Of a DNA stretch of 64,000 nt, positions 33,277 to 41,998 are shown piece after piece. Source of the stretch: Actinoplanes sp. TBRC 11911. GTDB lineage: Bacteria > Actinomycetota > Actinomycetes > Mycobacteriales > Micromonosporaceae. Positions within the stretch are counted from its first letter, which is position 1, and each line of letters starts with the position of its first letter. Under the pieces are notes generated by a model. The model was not told where the DNA came from. It did no database searches and saw only the letters and a program-made list of their open reading frames with translations. The stretch is from NCBI RefSeq assembly GCF_012933445.1, contig NZ_JABBNC010000034.1:48041-112040 (forward strand), in the 5' to 3' direction. Both the position numbers and the translations under genes were made by a program.

Positions 33277-35552
33277 AGCACCTTCTGCTCGAACTCGGCC
33301 GGCGGCAGCGGCCTGCTGAAGTAGTAGCCCTGCGCGGACGGGCAGCCCAGCGCGCGCAACGCCTCCCAGTCGGCCTCGTCCTCGACACCCTCGGCGACCA
33401 CCGCCATGTTCAGCGAGCGGGCCAGCCACAGCACCGCCTCGATGATCGACGACTTGCGCGGGTCCGCGGACAGGCCGGCCACGAACGAGCGGTCCAGCTT
33501 GACGATGTCCGCCGGGATCGACTGCAGCCAGGTCAGCGAGCTGTAGCCGGTGCCGAAGTCGTCCAGCGCGATCCGCACGCCGATCGCCTTCAGCATCTCC
33601 AGACGCTGCTGCACGTCCAGCGACGAGCCGAGCAGGGCGGTCTCGGTGATCTCCAGGATCAGCCGGGACGGGTCCAGGCCCGGGTGTGAGGCCAGCAGCG
33701 CGGCCACGTCCGGCACGAAGTCCGGCTCGGCGAGCTGGCGCGGGCTGACGTTGACCGACACGTAGCCGAGCTGGTCGCCCCACTCGATCAGGTGCCGCAC
33801 GGCGCGGTTGAGCACGTGCTCGCCGAGCGGCACGATCAGGCCGGTCTCCTCGGCGGCCGGCACGAACAGGTTCGGCCCGACGATGTCGCCCTCCGGCGTG
33901 CGCATCCGGACCAGCGTCTCGGCGCCGGCCAGCTCGCCGTCGGCGCCGACGATCGGCTGGAACCACACCGGCAGCGCGGTGTCCCGGTCGCCGGCCAGGG
34001 CGCGCCGCAGCCGGGCCTCGGCCGCGATCCGGTCCTGGACCGCCACCCGCATCGTGTCGTTGAACTCGGCCACCCGGTTGCCGCCGGCCCGCTTCGCCGC
34101 GTACATCGCGGTGTCCGCGGCCAGCACGACGGCCTCGGCCGGGCCGCCGCTCGCGCTGGCCACCCCGACGCTGATCGAGATCTGCAGGTATCCGCCGTCC
34201 ACCAGCAGCGGCTCGGCGCAGGCGTCCAGCAGGCCGTGCCCGGTGCGCAGCGCGGTCTCGATGCCGCCGGGCAGCGCCACCACGAACTCGTCGCCGCCGA
34301 GCCGGGCCACCAGCGAGCCGTCCGGGACGGTGGCGGCCAGCCGGGCGGACAGCGCGCGCAGCACATCGTCGCCGGCGGTGTGCCCGGCCCCGTCGTTGAT
34401 CGACTTGAACCGGTCCACGTCCACGTAGATCACGCTGACCTGGTCCGGCTCGGTGGCGAGCAGCTCGCTCAGGTCGTTCTCGAACGCCGAGCGCGACAGC
34501 AGGCCGGTCAGCGAGTCCTGGCGTACCTGCCGGCGCAGCTCCTCCTGGTGCCGGCGGTTGTCGGTCACGTCGACGCAGTGCACGAAGATCAGCCGCAGCC
34601 GGCCGCGCTGGTCGCGCAGCCCGGTGGCGTGCACGTCCACCCAGATGTGGCGGCCGTTGTCCAGGCGGCGGTACTCGCGGGTGGTGGCGACCGGCTCGTC
34701 GGCGCTCAGTATGTGGTCGAACATCCCCGGCGAGGTCGCGTCGGCCGGGGTGATCGGCAGGTCGTCGACGGTGAAGCCGGCGGGCAGCTCCTCGGGCAGG
34801 TCCAGCCAGCCCCGGTACGCCTCGTTGGTGCGCAGCAGCCGGCCCTCGGGCGAGATCATGGCCATCGGCACCGGCGTCTGGTCGAAGGCGATGCTCAGCT
34901 GCGCCTGGCTCTCGTCCAGGTTCTGCTGGCTGCGCCGCTCCTCGGACTCAGTCATCTTCCACTGCACGAGCTGGAAGCCGGCGGCCAGCAGCACCGCGAC
35001 GGCGTGCAGCAGCGCCCACGTCCACGGGTGGGCGAACGCGGCGTCGTGGTCGTAGGTGCGGTTGCTGACCAGCACGCCGAACACGCCGTGGTGCAGCGTG
35101 GTGCCGAGCAGGAACATGCCGAACGGCGTCCAGTCCCGGTACAGGGCCAGCGCCGCGATCACGATGAAGAAGGAGAAGTGGGCCTCGGTGAGCCCGTGCG
35201 CGATCGCGACGAAGCCGCCGCAGGCCATCACGAAGCCGAGCGCCACGAAGGTCGACGGCAGCCGGCGGCCGGGCAGCCGGGACGCGGCGATCACGCACGG
35301 CAGGATCAGGAAGACGGTCGTCAGCCAGGTGCCGTTGAGCCCGTCGGCGAACACGCCGAACGCGGTCAGCAGCACGATCGTCGCGGCGAGGATCGTGGTG
35401 AGCAGCCGATGCCGGCGTGCCCAGTCCTCGTCGCGCAGTCCTCCGCCGCTCGGCAGCAGGGCCATCAGCCTGATCATCCGGGTCCACACGTGCCGAAGAT
35501 CGGTGCCGCGACGCCCGGGTTGCGAGGTCCGCCAGGTGCGAAACGGTTGCAT
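33246..35552 (-). CDS. Membrane GGDEF/EAL c-di-GMP protein with PAS domain
   Basis: The ~768-residue protein has an N-terminal hydrophobic sensor of about six helices (residues ~30-200), a PAS domain (LSIAFDQTPVPMAMISPEGR), GGDEF (DSLTGLLSR...ARLGGDEFVVALPG) and EAL domains. The GGDEF active site is intact, but an RxxD inhibitory site five residues before it is absent. In the EAL domain the signature is ETL (AETLVRMR), while NVSPRQL, EITET, DDFGTGYSSL, KLDRSFV and EGVE are all present. Both synthesis and breakdown of c-di-GMP are plausible. The start is uncertain: ATG 35552 or 35477. Confidence 0.9.
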   Translation of the reverse strand: MQPFRTWRTSQPGRRGTDLRHVWTRMIRLMALLPSGGGLRDEDWARRHRLLTTILAATIVLLTAFGVFADGLNGTWLTTVFLILPCVIAASRLPGRRLPSTFVALGFVMACGGFVAIAHGLTEAHFSFFIVIAALALYRDWTPFGMFLLGTTLHHGVFGVLVSNRTYDHDAAFAHPWTWALLHAVAVLLAAGFQLVQWKMTESEERRSQQNLDESQAQLSIAFDQTPVPMAMISPEGRLLRTNEAYRGWLDLPEELPAGFTVDDLPITPADATSPGMFDHILSADEPVATTREYRRLDNGRHIWVDVHATGLRDQRGRLRLIFVHCVDVTDNRRHQEELRRQVRQDSLTGLLSRSAFENDLSELLATEPDQVSVIYVDVDRFKSINDGAGHTAGDDVLRALSARLAATVPDGSLVARLGGDEFVVALPGGIETALRTGHGLLDACAEPLLVDGGYLQISISVGVASASGGPAEAVVLAADTAMYAAKRAGGNRVAEFNDTMRVAVQDRIAAEARLRRALAGDRDTALPVWFQPIVGADGELAGAETLVRMRTPEGDIVGPNLFVPAAEETGLIVPLGEHVLNRAVRHLIEWGDQLGYVSVNVSPRQLAEPDFVPDVAALLASHPGLDPSRLILEITETALLGSSLDVQQRLEMLKAIGVRIALDDFGTGYSSLTWLQSIPADIVKLDRSFVAGLSADPRKSSIIEAVLWLARSLNMAVVAEGVEDEADWEALRALGCPSAQGYYFSRPLPPAEFEQKVLQRSRMATTP

Positions 35553-35597
35553 CGGCCGAAGGTTCACGTGACGCGCCCCACATTCCGATACGAGGCC

Positions 35598-35658
35598 GTT
35601 CCGTTTTCCCAATGGGAAGCGTTACTGTCGTCCGGCGGAAACGGAACCGTTCCGTTTC
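35598..35658 (+). promoter_or_regulatory. TetR-type operator upstream of the MFS gene
   Basis: A near-perfect dyad, GAAACGGAAC-C-GTTCCGTTTC (35638-35658), and an upstream half-site GTTCCGTTTTC (35598-35608) flank a possible -10 (TTACTG, about 35622). AAACGG/CCGTTT dyads are typical targets of TetR repressors encoded beside MFS pumps; the TetR gene at 37296 is the likely owner. Confidence 0.75.
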
Positions 35659-35678
35659 GAAATTGGGGGGAAGCCGAA

Positions 35679-37283
35679 TTGACTGAGGCAACTCAGGCGC
35701 CGCCAGTGAGCGCCCCGGCCGGGCATCCGCGCCGTTGGGTGGTCCTCGGCGTCCTCATCATCAGTCTTCTGGTGGTCGTCCTCGACAACACCGTGCTCAA
35801 CGTCGCGCTGAAGACCATCGCCGACCCGAAGCACGGCCTCGGCTCCTCGCAGAGCCAGCTCGAGTGGGCGATCAACTCGTACACGCTGGTCTTCGCCGGC
35901 CTGCTGTTCACCGCCGGCATCCTGGCCGACCGGCTCGGCCGCAAGATCACCCTGATCGTCGGTCTGGCGATCTTCGGCGTCGCGTCGCTGGCTTCCGCGT
36001 ACGCCCAGTCGCCCAACCAGCTGATCGGCGCCCGCGCGCTGATGGGTCTCGGCGCGGCGGCGGTCATGCCCGCCACGTTGTCGATCATCGCGAACGTCTT
36101 CGACCCGAAGGAGCGCCCCCGGGCCATCGGGATCTGGGCCGGCGCGGTCGGCCTCGGCGTGGCCATCGGCCCGATCGTCGGCGGCCTGCTGCTGGAGCAC
36201 TTCTGGTACGGCTCGGTCTTCCTGATCAACGTGCCCGTCGTGATCATCGGCATCGTGCTGCTGCTGACCCTGGTGCCCGAGTCGCGTGACCCGAGGCCGG
36301 GCCGCATCGACTTCCTCGGCGTGGTGCTGTCGGTCATCGGTCTGAGCGCGCTCACCTACGGCGTCATCCGCGGTGGCGACGAGGGCTTCGGCGACCCGCT
36401 GGCGTGGGGCAGCCTGGTCCTGGCGATCCTGGTGCTCGTCGGCTTCGCGCTGTGGGAACGCCGCATCGAGTTCCCGTCGCTGGACGTCCGGCTGTTCACC
36501 AACCGGCAGTTCTCGGTGTCGACCGGCGTCATCGGCCTGATGTTCTTCGCGGTCCTGGGCTCGATGTTCTTCGGATCCTTCTGGCTGCAGCTGGTCCGCG
36601 GCTACGGTCCGCTCGAATCCGGCGCGGTGCTCGTGCCGTTCGCCCTCGGCCAGATCGTCTTCGCGCCGCGCAGCGCCGCGATGGTCAAGAAGTTCGGCCC
36701 GAAGGCGGTCAGCACGGTCGGCCTGCTGCTGGTTGCGCTCAGCCAGGCGGTCTGGATCATCGTCGGCGAGAGCACGCCGATCTGGCTCGTCGGCGTGGCG
36801 TTCTTCATCGCCGGTGTCGGCATGGCGAACGTGATGCCGCCGGCCACCGAGGCGATCATGGCGGCGCTGCCGCGGGAGAAGGCCGGTGTCGGCTCCGCGG
36901 TGAGCAACACGATCCGTCAGTTCGGCGGCGCCCTCGGCGTTGCCGCGCTGGGTGCGGTGCTCGCCTCGGTCTACCGCGGCCACCTCGGGGACGCGACCGC
37001 CGGTCTGCCCGCGCAGGCGGCCGACGCGTTCTCCAAGGACATCTCCGGGGCACACGCCGTCGGCGACGCCATCGGCCCGTCCGCGGCGCCGCTGATCGCC
37101 CAGGCGAACGACGCGTTCATCACCGGTCTGCACTACGCGGCCGCCGGCGGCACGTTCGTCGGACTGCTCGGCGTGGTCGCGGCCCTGATCTGGATGCCCG
37201 GCAAGCGCCCGGCCGGCACTCCGGCGCCGACCACCGACGAGTCGCTCGCCGAGGAGCAGGGCGTGACCCTGGTCGAGGCGTAA
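35679..37283 (+). CDS. MFS drug exporter, DHA2 (14-TM) type
   Basis: The 534-residue DHA2-type antiporter has motif D1 LLVVVLDNTVLNVALKTIA in TM1, motif A GILADRLGRKITLIVG, motif B RALMGLGAAAVMPATL and motif C GAVGLGVAIGPIVGGLLLE. A long periplasmic loop rich in Ala/Asp lies before the last helix (AADAFSKDISGAHAVGDAIG), as is common in this subfamily. TTG 35679 is taken as the start because GGGGGGAAG stands 8 bp upstream; the much longer open frame upstream is antisense to the GGDEF/EAL gene and is not coding. The cognate TetR gene follows after 12 bp. Confidence 0.92.
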   Translation: MTEATQAPPVSAPAGHPRRWVVLGVLIISLLVVVLDNTVLNVALKTIADPKHGLGSSQSQLEWAINSYTLVFAGLLFTAGILADRLGRKITLIVGLAIFGVASLASAYAQSPNQLIGARALMGLGAAAVMPATLSIIANVFDPKERPRAIGIWAGAVGLGVAIGPIVGGLLLEHFWYGSVFLINVPVVIIGIVLLLTLVPESRDPRPGRIDFLGVVLSVIGLSALTYGVIRGGDEGFGDPLAWGSLVLAILVLVGFALWERRIEFPSLDVRLFTNRQFSVSTGVIGLMFFAVLGSMFFGSFWLQLVRGYGPLESGAVLVPFALGQIVFAPRSAAMVKKFGPKAVSTVGLLLVALSQAVWIIVGESTPIWLVGVAFFIAGVGMANVMPPATEAIMAALPREKAGVGSAVSNTIRQFGGALGVAALGAVLASVYRGHLGDATAGLPAQAADAFSKDISGAHAVGDAIGPSAAPLIAQANDAFITGLHYAAAGGTFVGLLGVVAALIWMPGKRPAGTPAPTTDESLAEEQGVTLVEA

Positions 37284-37295
37284 CCAGCCGGTAAC

Positions 37296-37919
37296 ATGAC
37301 TGACATGACAACGGTCAATGCCGACGCCGGGGCCGCCCAGGAGCGCAAGGCTCCTGGGCGGCCCCGCAACGCCCAGGCGGACGGGGCCATCCTCGAGGCG
37401 GTGCTCGAGTTGCTCAGCGCCGGCCAGAGTGCCGCGGCCATCTCGATCGAGGCGGTCGCGGCCAAGGCCGGCGTCGGCAAGGCGACCATCTACCGGCGCT
37501 GGCCCAACAAGGAAGCCCTGCTCATCGACGCGGTCCAGGCGATGAAGGGCCCGTTGCCCGCGCTGCCCGGCACGTCGGTGCGCGAAGACCTGATCCTGCT
37601 GATCACGGCGAACCGCTCCGGCCGGTTCCACCGGCACAGCAAGGCCACGGTGTGCCTGATGCCCGAGATCAACTCGGACGACTCGCTGCGCCGGCAGTAT
37701 CAGGCGGTGATCGAGCCGCGCCGCGAGTTCATGCGCGACGTGCTGCGCCGCGGCATCGCCCGCGGCGAGCTGCGGGCCGACCTCGACATCGAGATCGCCT
37801 TGCTCATGCTCTCTGGCCCGTCGATGGTGCAGACCATGCTCGGCTGGGCGCCGGACATGCCCGACGAGACGTTCGTCGAGTCACTGGTCGACGCCTTCCT
37901 GCGCGGCGCGCAAGCCTAG
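37296..37919 (+). CDS. TetR-family regulator, cognate to the upstream MFS pump
   Basis: The 207-residue protein has an N-terminal helix-turn-helix ISIEAVAAKAGVGKATIYRR WPNKEALL (about 48-75) and a C-terminal all-alpha ligand/dimer domain with LLMLSGPSMVQTMLGW. It lies 12 bp behind the exporter gene, so the two are co-transcribed and the regulator probably represses the operon through the GAAACGGAAC dyad. The ATG at 37296 or 37305 are both possible starts. The stop shares a CTAG with the convergent TetR gene. Confidence 0.92.
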   Translation: MTDMTTVNADAGAAQERKAPGRPRNAQADGAILEAVLELLSAGQSAAAISIEAVAAKAGVGKATIYRRWPNKEALLIDAVQAMKGPLPALPGTSVREDLILLITANRSGRFHRHSKATVCLMPEINSDDSLRRQYQAVIEPRREFMRDVLRRGIARGELRADLDIEIALLMLSGPSMVQTMLGWAPDMPDETFVESLVDAFLRGAQA

Positions 37920-38545
37920 CCGCACAGCGTTTTCTCGATGCCGGCGAGGACGGCGGTCAGCCCGGCCTCGAACTCTTCCTCGCCCGCGTGCGCGGCCAGG
38001 AACGGCGTCACCACGGCGATGGCCGGGAACTCGCCCCGGTTGAGCGCCGCGATGCGCTCGGCGGCCGCCGCCGGGTCCCGCTCGCGGGTCAGCGGCCCGG
38101 CCAGCTCGTTCTGGGCGATGCCCATGACGAACCCGATGATCGTGCGGAACGCGACGAGCTGCGCGGCCGGGTCGAGGCCGCCGCGGGCGAGGGCCGCCAT
38201 CTGTGCCTCGACCAGGCGGAGCTGGGCGCGCGAGGTGGTCCGGCGGGTGACCACCAGCGGAATGATCGCCGGATGCGCCCGGAACGTCCGCCAGGCCGCG
38301 GTCGCCACCGCGCGGGTGTCGGCCAGCCAGTCGTCGGTCGGCTCGGGCAGGTCGATGCGCCCGACGACGGCATCGACCACCAGTTCCTCGAGGGCCTCCC
38401 GGCTGTCCACATAGTTGTAGAGGGTCATCGGACCGGTCTGCAGGGAGGTCGCCAGCGAGCGCATGGTGAGCGCGCTCAGCCCGTCCCGCTCGACGATCGC
38501 GAGCGCGTGTTTCTGGATGTCCGCGACGGTGAAGCGGGCCTTCAT
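37916..38545 (-). CDS. TetR-family regulator with TetR_C domain
   Basis: The 209-residue protein has a helix-turn-helix LTMRSLATSLQTGPMTLYNY and a C-terminal domain of the TetR_C type (WRTFRAHPAIIPLVVTRR, GFVMGIAQNELAG). It is divergent from the second MFS gene with a ~110-bp gap containing the dyad ACGTAC-GTT-GTACGT, so it most likely controls that pump and itself. It is convergent with the other TetR gene, sharing the CTAG stop. Confidence 0.92.
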   Translation of the reverse strand: MKARFTVADIQKHALAIVERDGLSALTMRSLATSLQTGPMTLYNYVDSREALEELVVDAVVGRIDLPEPTDDWLADTRAVATAAWRTFRAHPAIIPLVVTRRTTSRAQLRLVEAQMAALARGGLDPAAQLVAFRTIIGFVMGIAQNELAGPLTRERDPAAAAERIAALNRGEFPAIAVVTPFLAAHAGEEEFEAGLTAVLAGIEKTLCG

Positions 38546-38608
38546 GCCACGTCAGGGTACACGTGGCTGAGGTCACGGCGATCTCGCGAGACGGACGCGC
38601 CACCACAA

Positions 38609-38623
38609 ACGTACGTTGTACGT
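38609..38623. promoter_or_regulatory. Operator between divergent TetR and MFS genes
   Basis: A perfect dyad ACGTAC-GTT-GTACGT lies about 30 bp before the MFS start and 65 bp from the TetR start. It is the probable binding site of the TetR protein encoded at 37916-38545. Confidence 0.7.
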
Positions 38624-38655
38624 GTTTCTGGTGTGCGGTCTGGAGGAGACAGGCA

Positions 38656-40131
38656 ATGGCGAGGTCCAAGGCGATCCTGTGGATCGTTCTGATCGCCCAG
38701 TTCATGGTCGTGCTCGACGCGACCATCGTGACGGTGGCACTACCGTCCATCGACACCGGGCTGCACTTTCACGACCAGCTCCAGCTGCAATGGGTGATCA
38801 ACGCGTACATCCTGCTGTTCGGCGGTTTCCTGCTGCTCGGCGGCCGGGCCGGTGACCTGTTCGGCCGGCAACGGCTGTTCGTCATCGGGCTGGCGTTGTT
38901 CGGCCTGTCGTCGCTGGTCAACGGGCTCGCGCAGAACTCGTCGACGTTGATCGTGGGCCGCGCGGTGCAGGGCCTGGGCGGGGCGCTCACGTCCCCGGCC
39001 GTGTTGTCGATCATCATCGTGACGTTCTCGTCCGTCGCCGAGCGGGCCAAGGCGCTCGCCCTGTTCGGCTCGGTGACCGCGGCGGGCAGCGCGGCCGGCA
39101 TCCTGGCCGGCGGCATCCTCACCGAGTGGCTCAACTGGCGGGCCATCTTCCTGGTGAACGTGCCCATCGCGGCCGTGGCGATCGTCGGGGCGCTGCGCGT
39201 GGTGCCGAACAGCCGGCACCGCGTCGAAGGCCAGAAGAACCGGCTGGACCTGCCCGGCGCCCTGCTCATCACCGCCGGGCTGCTGCTTCTCGTGTACGGC
39301 ATCGTGAACGCCGAGGAGTGGGGCTGGACCGCCGGCAAGCTGTGGGCGATCCTGGGCGCGGCGGCCGTGCTCATCGCGTTGTTCTTCGTGGTCGAGGTGC
39401 GCTCGCGGCAGCCGCTGGTGCGTCTGGGCATCTTCGCCGGACGCGCTCTGTCGGTGGCGAACGTGTCGGTGTTCTTCATGCGGGCCGCACAGTTCGTGAT
39501 GCTGTTCTTCCCGACGCTGTACCTGGCCCAGGTCAAGGGCTACAGCCCGATCGAGAACGGCCTCGCGTACCTGCCGTGGCCGGTCGCGATGTTCCTGTCC
39601 GCCAAGCTGGCCCAGAAGCTCATCGCGAAGCGCGGCCCCAAGCTGGTCGTGTCGGTCGGCCTGGTCATCGACGCCGCCGGGCTGTTCCTGCTGAGCTTCC
39701 TCAACGGCCACAGCTCGTACGCGACGGACGTGCTGCCCGGCATGGTGCTCACCGCCGTCGGCATGGGCTTCGCCTGGTCGTCGCTGTTCCTGGTGTCCTC
39801 GGTCGGGGTCGCGCCGCACGAGAGCGGGCTCGCCTCCGGCATCATCAACACCTCGCAGCAGCTGGGCAGCGCGATCGGCCTGGCCGTGATGAGCTCGGTC
39901 GCGGCGGCGTACACGAGTGATCTGCTGGCCGGCGGCACCGCCCCGGCCGACGCCCTCGCCAAGGGCTTCGACCGCGGCTTCCTGATCGCCACCGCGATCA
40001 TGGTGGTGGCGGCCGTGGTCGCGGCGGTGGGGCTGCGCTCGTCCGACGGCCGGCACACGCCGGCGCCGGCGGCCCCGCGCAAGGACGACGAGGTTCCGGT
40101 GGTCAGCCTGGAACCGGCGCTGGGCGACTAG
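38656..40131 (+). CDS. MFS drug exporter, DHA2 (14-TM) type
   Basis: The 491-residue transporter has TM1 motif FMVVLDATIVTVALPSIDTG, motif A GGRAGDLFGRQRLFVIGL, motif B VGRAVQGLGGALTSPAVL and motif C FGSVTAAGSAAGILAGGIL. It has fourteen hydrophobic segments. It is a proton antiporter, probably for lipophilic drugs or a native metabolite. GGAGGAGAC at 38642 supports the ATG at 38656. It is regulated by the divergent TetR. A GC-rich hairpin lies between it and the convergent DHFR-like gene. Confidence 0.94.
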   Translation: MARSKAILWIVLIAQFMVVLDATIVTVALPSIDTGLHFHDQLQLQWVINAYILLFGGFLLLGGRAGDLFGRQRLFVIGLALFGLSSLVNGLAQNSSTLIVGRAVQGLGGALTSPAVLSIIIVTFSSVAERAKALALFGSVTAAGSAAGILAGGILTEWLNWRAIFLVNVPIAAVAIVGALRVVPNSRHRVEGQKNRLDLPGALLITAGLLLLVYGIVNAEEWGWTAGKLWAILGAAAVLIALFFVVEVRSRQPLVRLGIFAGRALSVANVSVFFMRAAQFVMLFFPTLYLAQVKGYSPIENGLAYLPWPVAMFLSAKLAQKLIAKRGPKLVVSVGLVIDAAGLFLLSFLNGHSSYATDVLPGMVLTAVGMGFAWSSLFLVSSVGVAPHESGLASGIINTSQQLGSAIGLAVMSSVAAAYTSDLLAGGTAPADALAKGFDRGFLIATAIMVVAAVVAAVGLRSSDGRHTPAPAAPRKDDEVPVVSLEPALGD

Positions 40132-40136
40132 GCCGT

Positions 40137-40167
40137 GCGCCGGGGCCCGCGCGAGGGGCCCCGGCGC
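40137..40167. terminator. Bidirectional hairpin between convergent genes
   Basis: GCGCCGGGGCCC (40137-40148) and GGGCCCCGGCGC (40156-40167) form a perfect 12-bp stem with a 7-nt loop. There is no T tract on either side, so termination may need additional factors. Confidence 0.65.
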
Positions 40168-40172
40168 GCCGG

Positions 40173-40787
40173 TCAGGCGTAGTGCGGGCGGCCGGCCGGG
40201 CGGAAGACCTGGATCGTGACGCCCTTCGAGTCGACGCGCGACTCGACCAGATCGAGCACGAGATCCGGACCGGCCTGCGGGAACAGCCGTGCGCCCTGGC
40301 CGAGGATCACCGGGACCACGAGCAGGGTCATCTCGTCGACCAGGTCGTTCGCCAGCAGCCAGCGGATCAGCGTGCCGCTGCCGTGCACCTGCAGCTCACC
40401 GCCCGACTTGGCCTTCAGCTCCCGGACGGCGTGGGCGAGGTCGCCGGACAGCACGGTGGTGCCCGACCAGGCCGGATCGGCGAGCGTGGCCGACGCGACG
40501 TACTTGGGCCGGGCGTTCAGGGCCCGCATGACGGGCACCCAGCCGGGCACATCCTGTTCGGTCAGCGACCCCCACGAGCTCTGGAACAGCTCGTACGTGC
40601 GGCGGCCGAACAGGAAAGCGTCGGCCCGTTCATAGGTCGCGTTCATGTAGGCGTGCGTGTCGTCGTCGCCGCGCCCGAGCGCCCAGCCGCCGCGCTCGAA
40701 TCCGTTCCTGCGGTCCTCCGCCGAGGCGCCGCCGTTTCCCTGCATCACTCCGTCGATGGTGACCTGGGTCATGGTCGTCAGCTTCAC
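40173..40787 (-). CDS. Dihydrofolate reductase-like (RibD C-terminal) protein
   Basis: The 204-residue protein is of the DHFR/RibD-C superfamily. It has an N-terminal strand MKLTTMTQVTIDGVMQG, ADAFLFGRRTYELFQSSW, LQVHGSGTLIRWLLANDLVD (nucleotide-binding) and LLVVPVILGQGARLFPQAG. These are NADPH-dependent reductases widespread in actinobacteria; the substrate is usually unknown and it is not the essential FolA. The start is GTG at 40785-40787. Confidence 0.9.
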   Translation of the reverse strand: MKLTTMTQVTIDGVMQGNGGASAEDRRNGFERGGWALGRGDDDTHAYMNATYERADAFLFGRRTYELFQSSWGSLTEQDVPGWVPVMRALNARPKYVASATLADPAWSGTTVLSGDLAHAVRELKAKSGGELQVHGSGTLIRWLLANDLVDEMTLLVVPVILGQGARLFPQAGPDLVLDLVESRVDSKGVTIQVFRPAGRPHYA

Positions 40788-40940
40788 GGTCGTGGTTCCT
40801 CACGCTTGGCGCCGCCCCCGGTGGGCGGCCGTCACCCCTGCTACGAACGGCACCGCCCCGATCCGACAATGGTGCGATGAACGTCGCGTGTCCGCCAGGC
40901 GGCCGCGCCGTGGAATCCGCGGGTGCCTAGCCTCGAAGCG

Positions 40941-41318
40941 ATGACGTCGCCGGACCCGAGGTTGCACTCGCCGTTCTGCCCGCGCGGATGGCCGCCCGGC
41001 AGGCGGCGCCTCGACGTGTGGACCGAGGGGGGTTCGTTCCCGGTGTGGGGGTGGTTCACGCTGCCGGCCCGCCCGCCCCGCGAGATTCACGGCAACCTCG
41101 GGCCGGCGACGCTCGGCCTGTCCGCCGGGCTGGCGGCCGGTCTGCGGGACTGGGCGCACAACTACGACTCGGGTCTCGCCCCCGCCGAGCGGCCGGCCTG
41201 GCGCGACGCGGGCCGCGACCTGGCCGGCCGGCTGGCGGCGGAGACCGGCGCCTTGGTCGTCTATCTGTGGCCGGTGGACGGCCACGACCCGGCGTGCCCC
41301 GACTGCCCCGGCCGCTAG
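40941..41318 (+). CDS. Hypothetical protein
   Basis: The 125-residue soluble protein has strong coding bias and is divergent from the DHFR-like gene. It starts MTSPDPRLHSPFCPRGWPPG, is rich in Trp/Arg, and ends with a HDPACPDCPG segment with two Cys that could bind metal. A -10-like TAGCCT (40928-40933) lies 7 bp before the ATG, pointing to a leaderless message. Family not recognised. Confidence 0.6.
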   Translation: MTSPDPRLHSPFCPRGWPPGRRRLDVWTEGGSFPVWGWFTLPARPPREIHGNLGPATLGLSAGLAAGLRDWAHNYDSGLAPAERPAWRDAGRDLAGRLAAETGALVVYLWPVDGHDPACPDCPGR

Positions 41319-41998
41319 GACGACTGGATGAACGCGGCGAGCGGGCTGCTCGTACTGCGCGAGGTGCGGGCCGGTCTACGGCAACGTAACGAGCTCGCAC
41401 GCCCACTACGAGCGTCGCGGCAGCCGTGTGTCCCTGTTCTACCAAGGCCGCGCGTGTCCCATTATGTGGAAGACGTTGACCGCATCGTGAGGCGTTCGGA
41501 GACCTTGGAGAGTTGCGCCCGTATTTCGACCATAACTCTCCAAGGTCCACACTTGGCCGCGAAAAGGCTGGGCACAAAAGCCGCTTCAAGGGACTAATCG
41601 GACCCCATAGTGGACAGAGGTCTCACATGGTGGACGCTGGTTCACGATGTGGTCGCCGGTCCCGGATGCCGGGCAGCCATCCCAAATGATGGACGAGGAG
41701 ACGTTCACGGCACCCAAGGCATCCACCGCAGCCGCGATGCGGGACCGAGGTCGCCTGGCCGATTCGCCTTACTTTATTCCGAAATATCGGTATTTGGTCG
41801 GGCGGCTCTGGTCGGCGGACTCGCGGACGCTGTTCTTCCTGTCCGGCTGCGGTTCACCGCCGTGCGGGTGTGCGCTGCCGACTTATGCAGCGTGGACCGC
41901 ACGCCCAGCGCCCGCTGTCACGATGCGAATGCGCCGGCGCCGCAAGCTTCGTCGGCGGAAACAGGGTGTCGCCCCGCCTGACGGGTGACACTGACGCG
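41319..41998. other. Gene-free stretch containing element B copy 2
   Basis: 680 bp without a supported gene. Apart from the B element (41455-41693) there is an AT-rich patch at 41764-41800 (ttactttattccgaaatatcgg). No RNA gene was recognised. Confidence 0.5.
41455..41693 (-). repeat. Repeat element B, copy 2 (inverted)
   Basis: Read on the minus strand it aligns with copies at 26040 and 63060. Shared: a gggaccgg-gaccacatc block, ccatgtgagacctctgtccac, ggcttttgt, the central inverted repeat, and a border ending in ccacataatgggac. Here the central stem is longest: GACCTTGGAGAGTT (41500-41513) pairs perfectly with AACTCTCCAAGGTC (41533-41546), a 14-bp stem with a 19-nt loop. Confidence 0.8.

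Noticed and set aside
33792..35678. N-terminal extension of the MFS gene of more than 600 codons
   Set aside because: It is antisense to the GGDEF/EAL gene; the TTG at 35679 has a proper ribosome site and the transporter begins there.
41328..41597. Short open frame downstream of the 125-residue hypothetical gene
   Set aside because: Most of it is element B sequence, which is intergenic at its two other locations.
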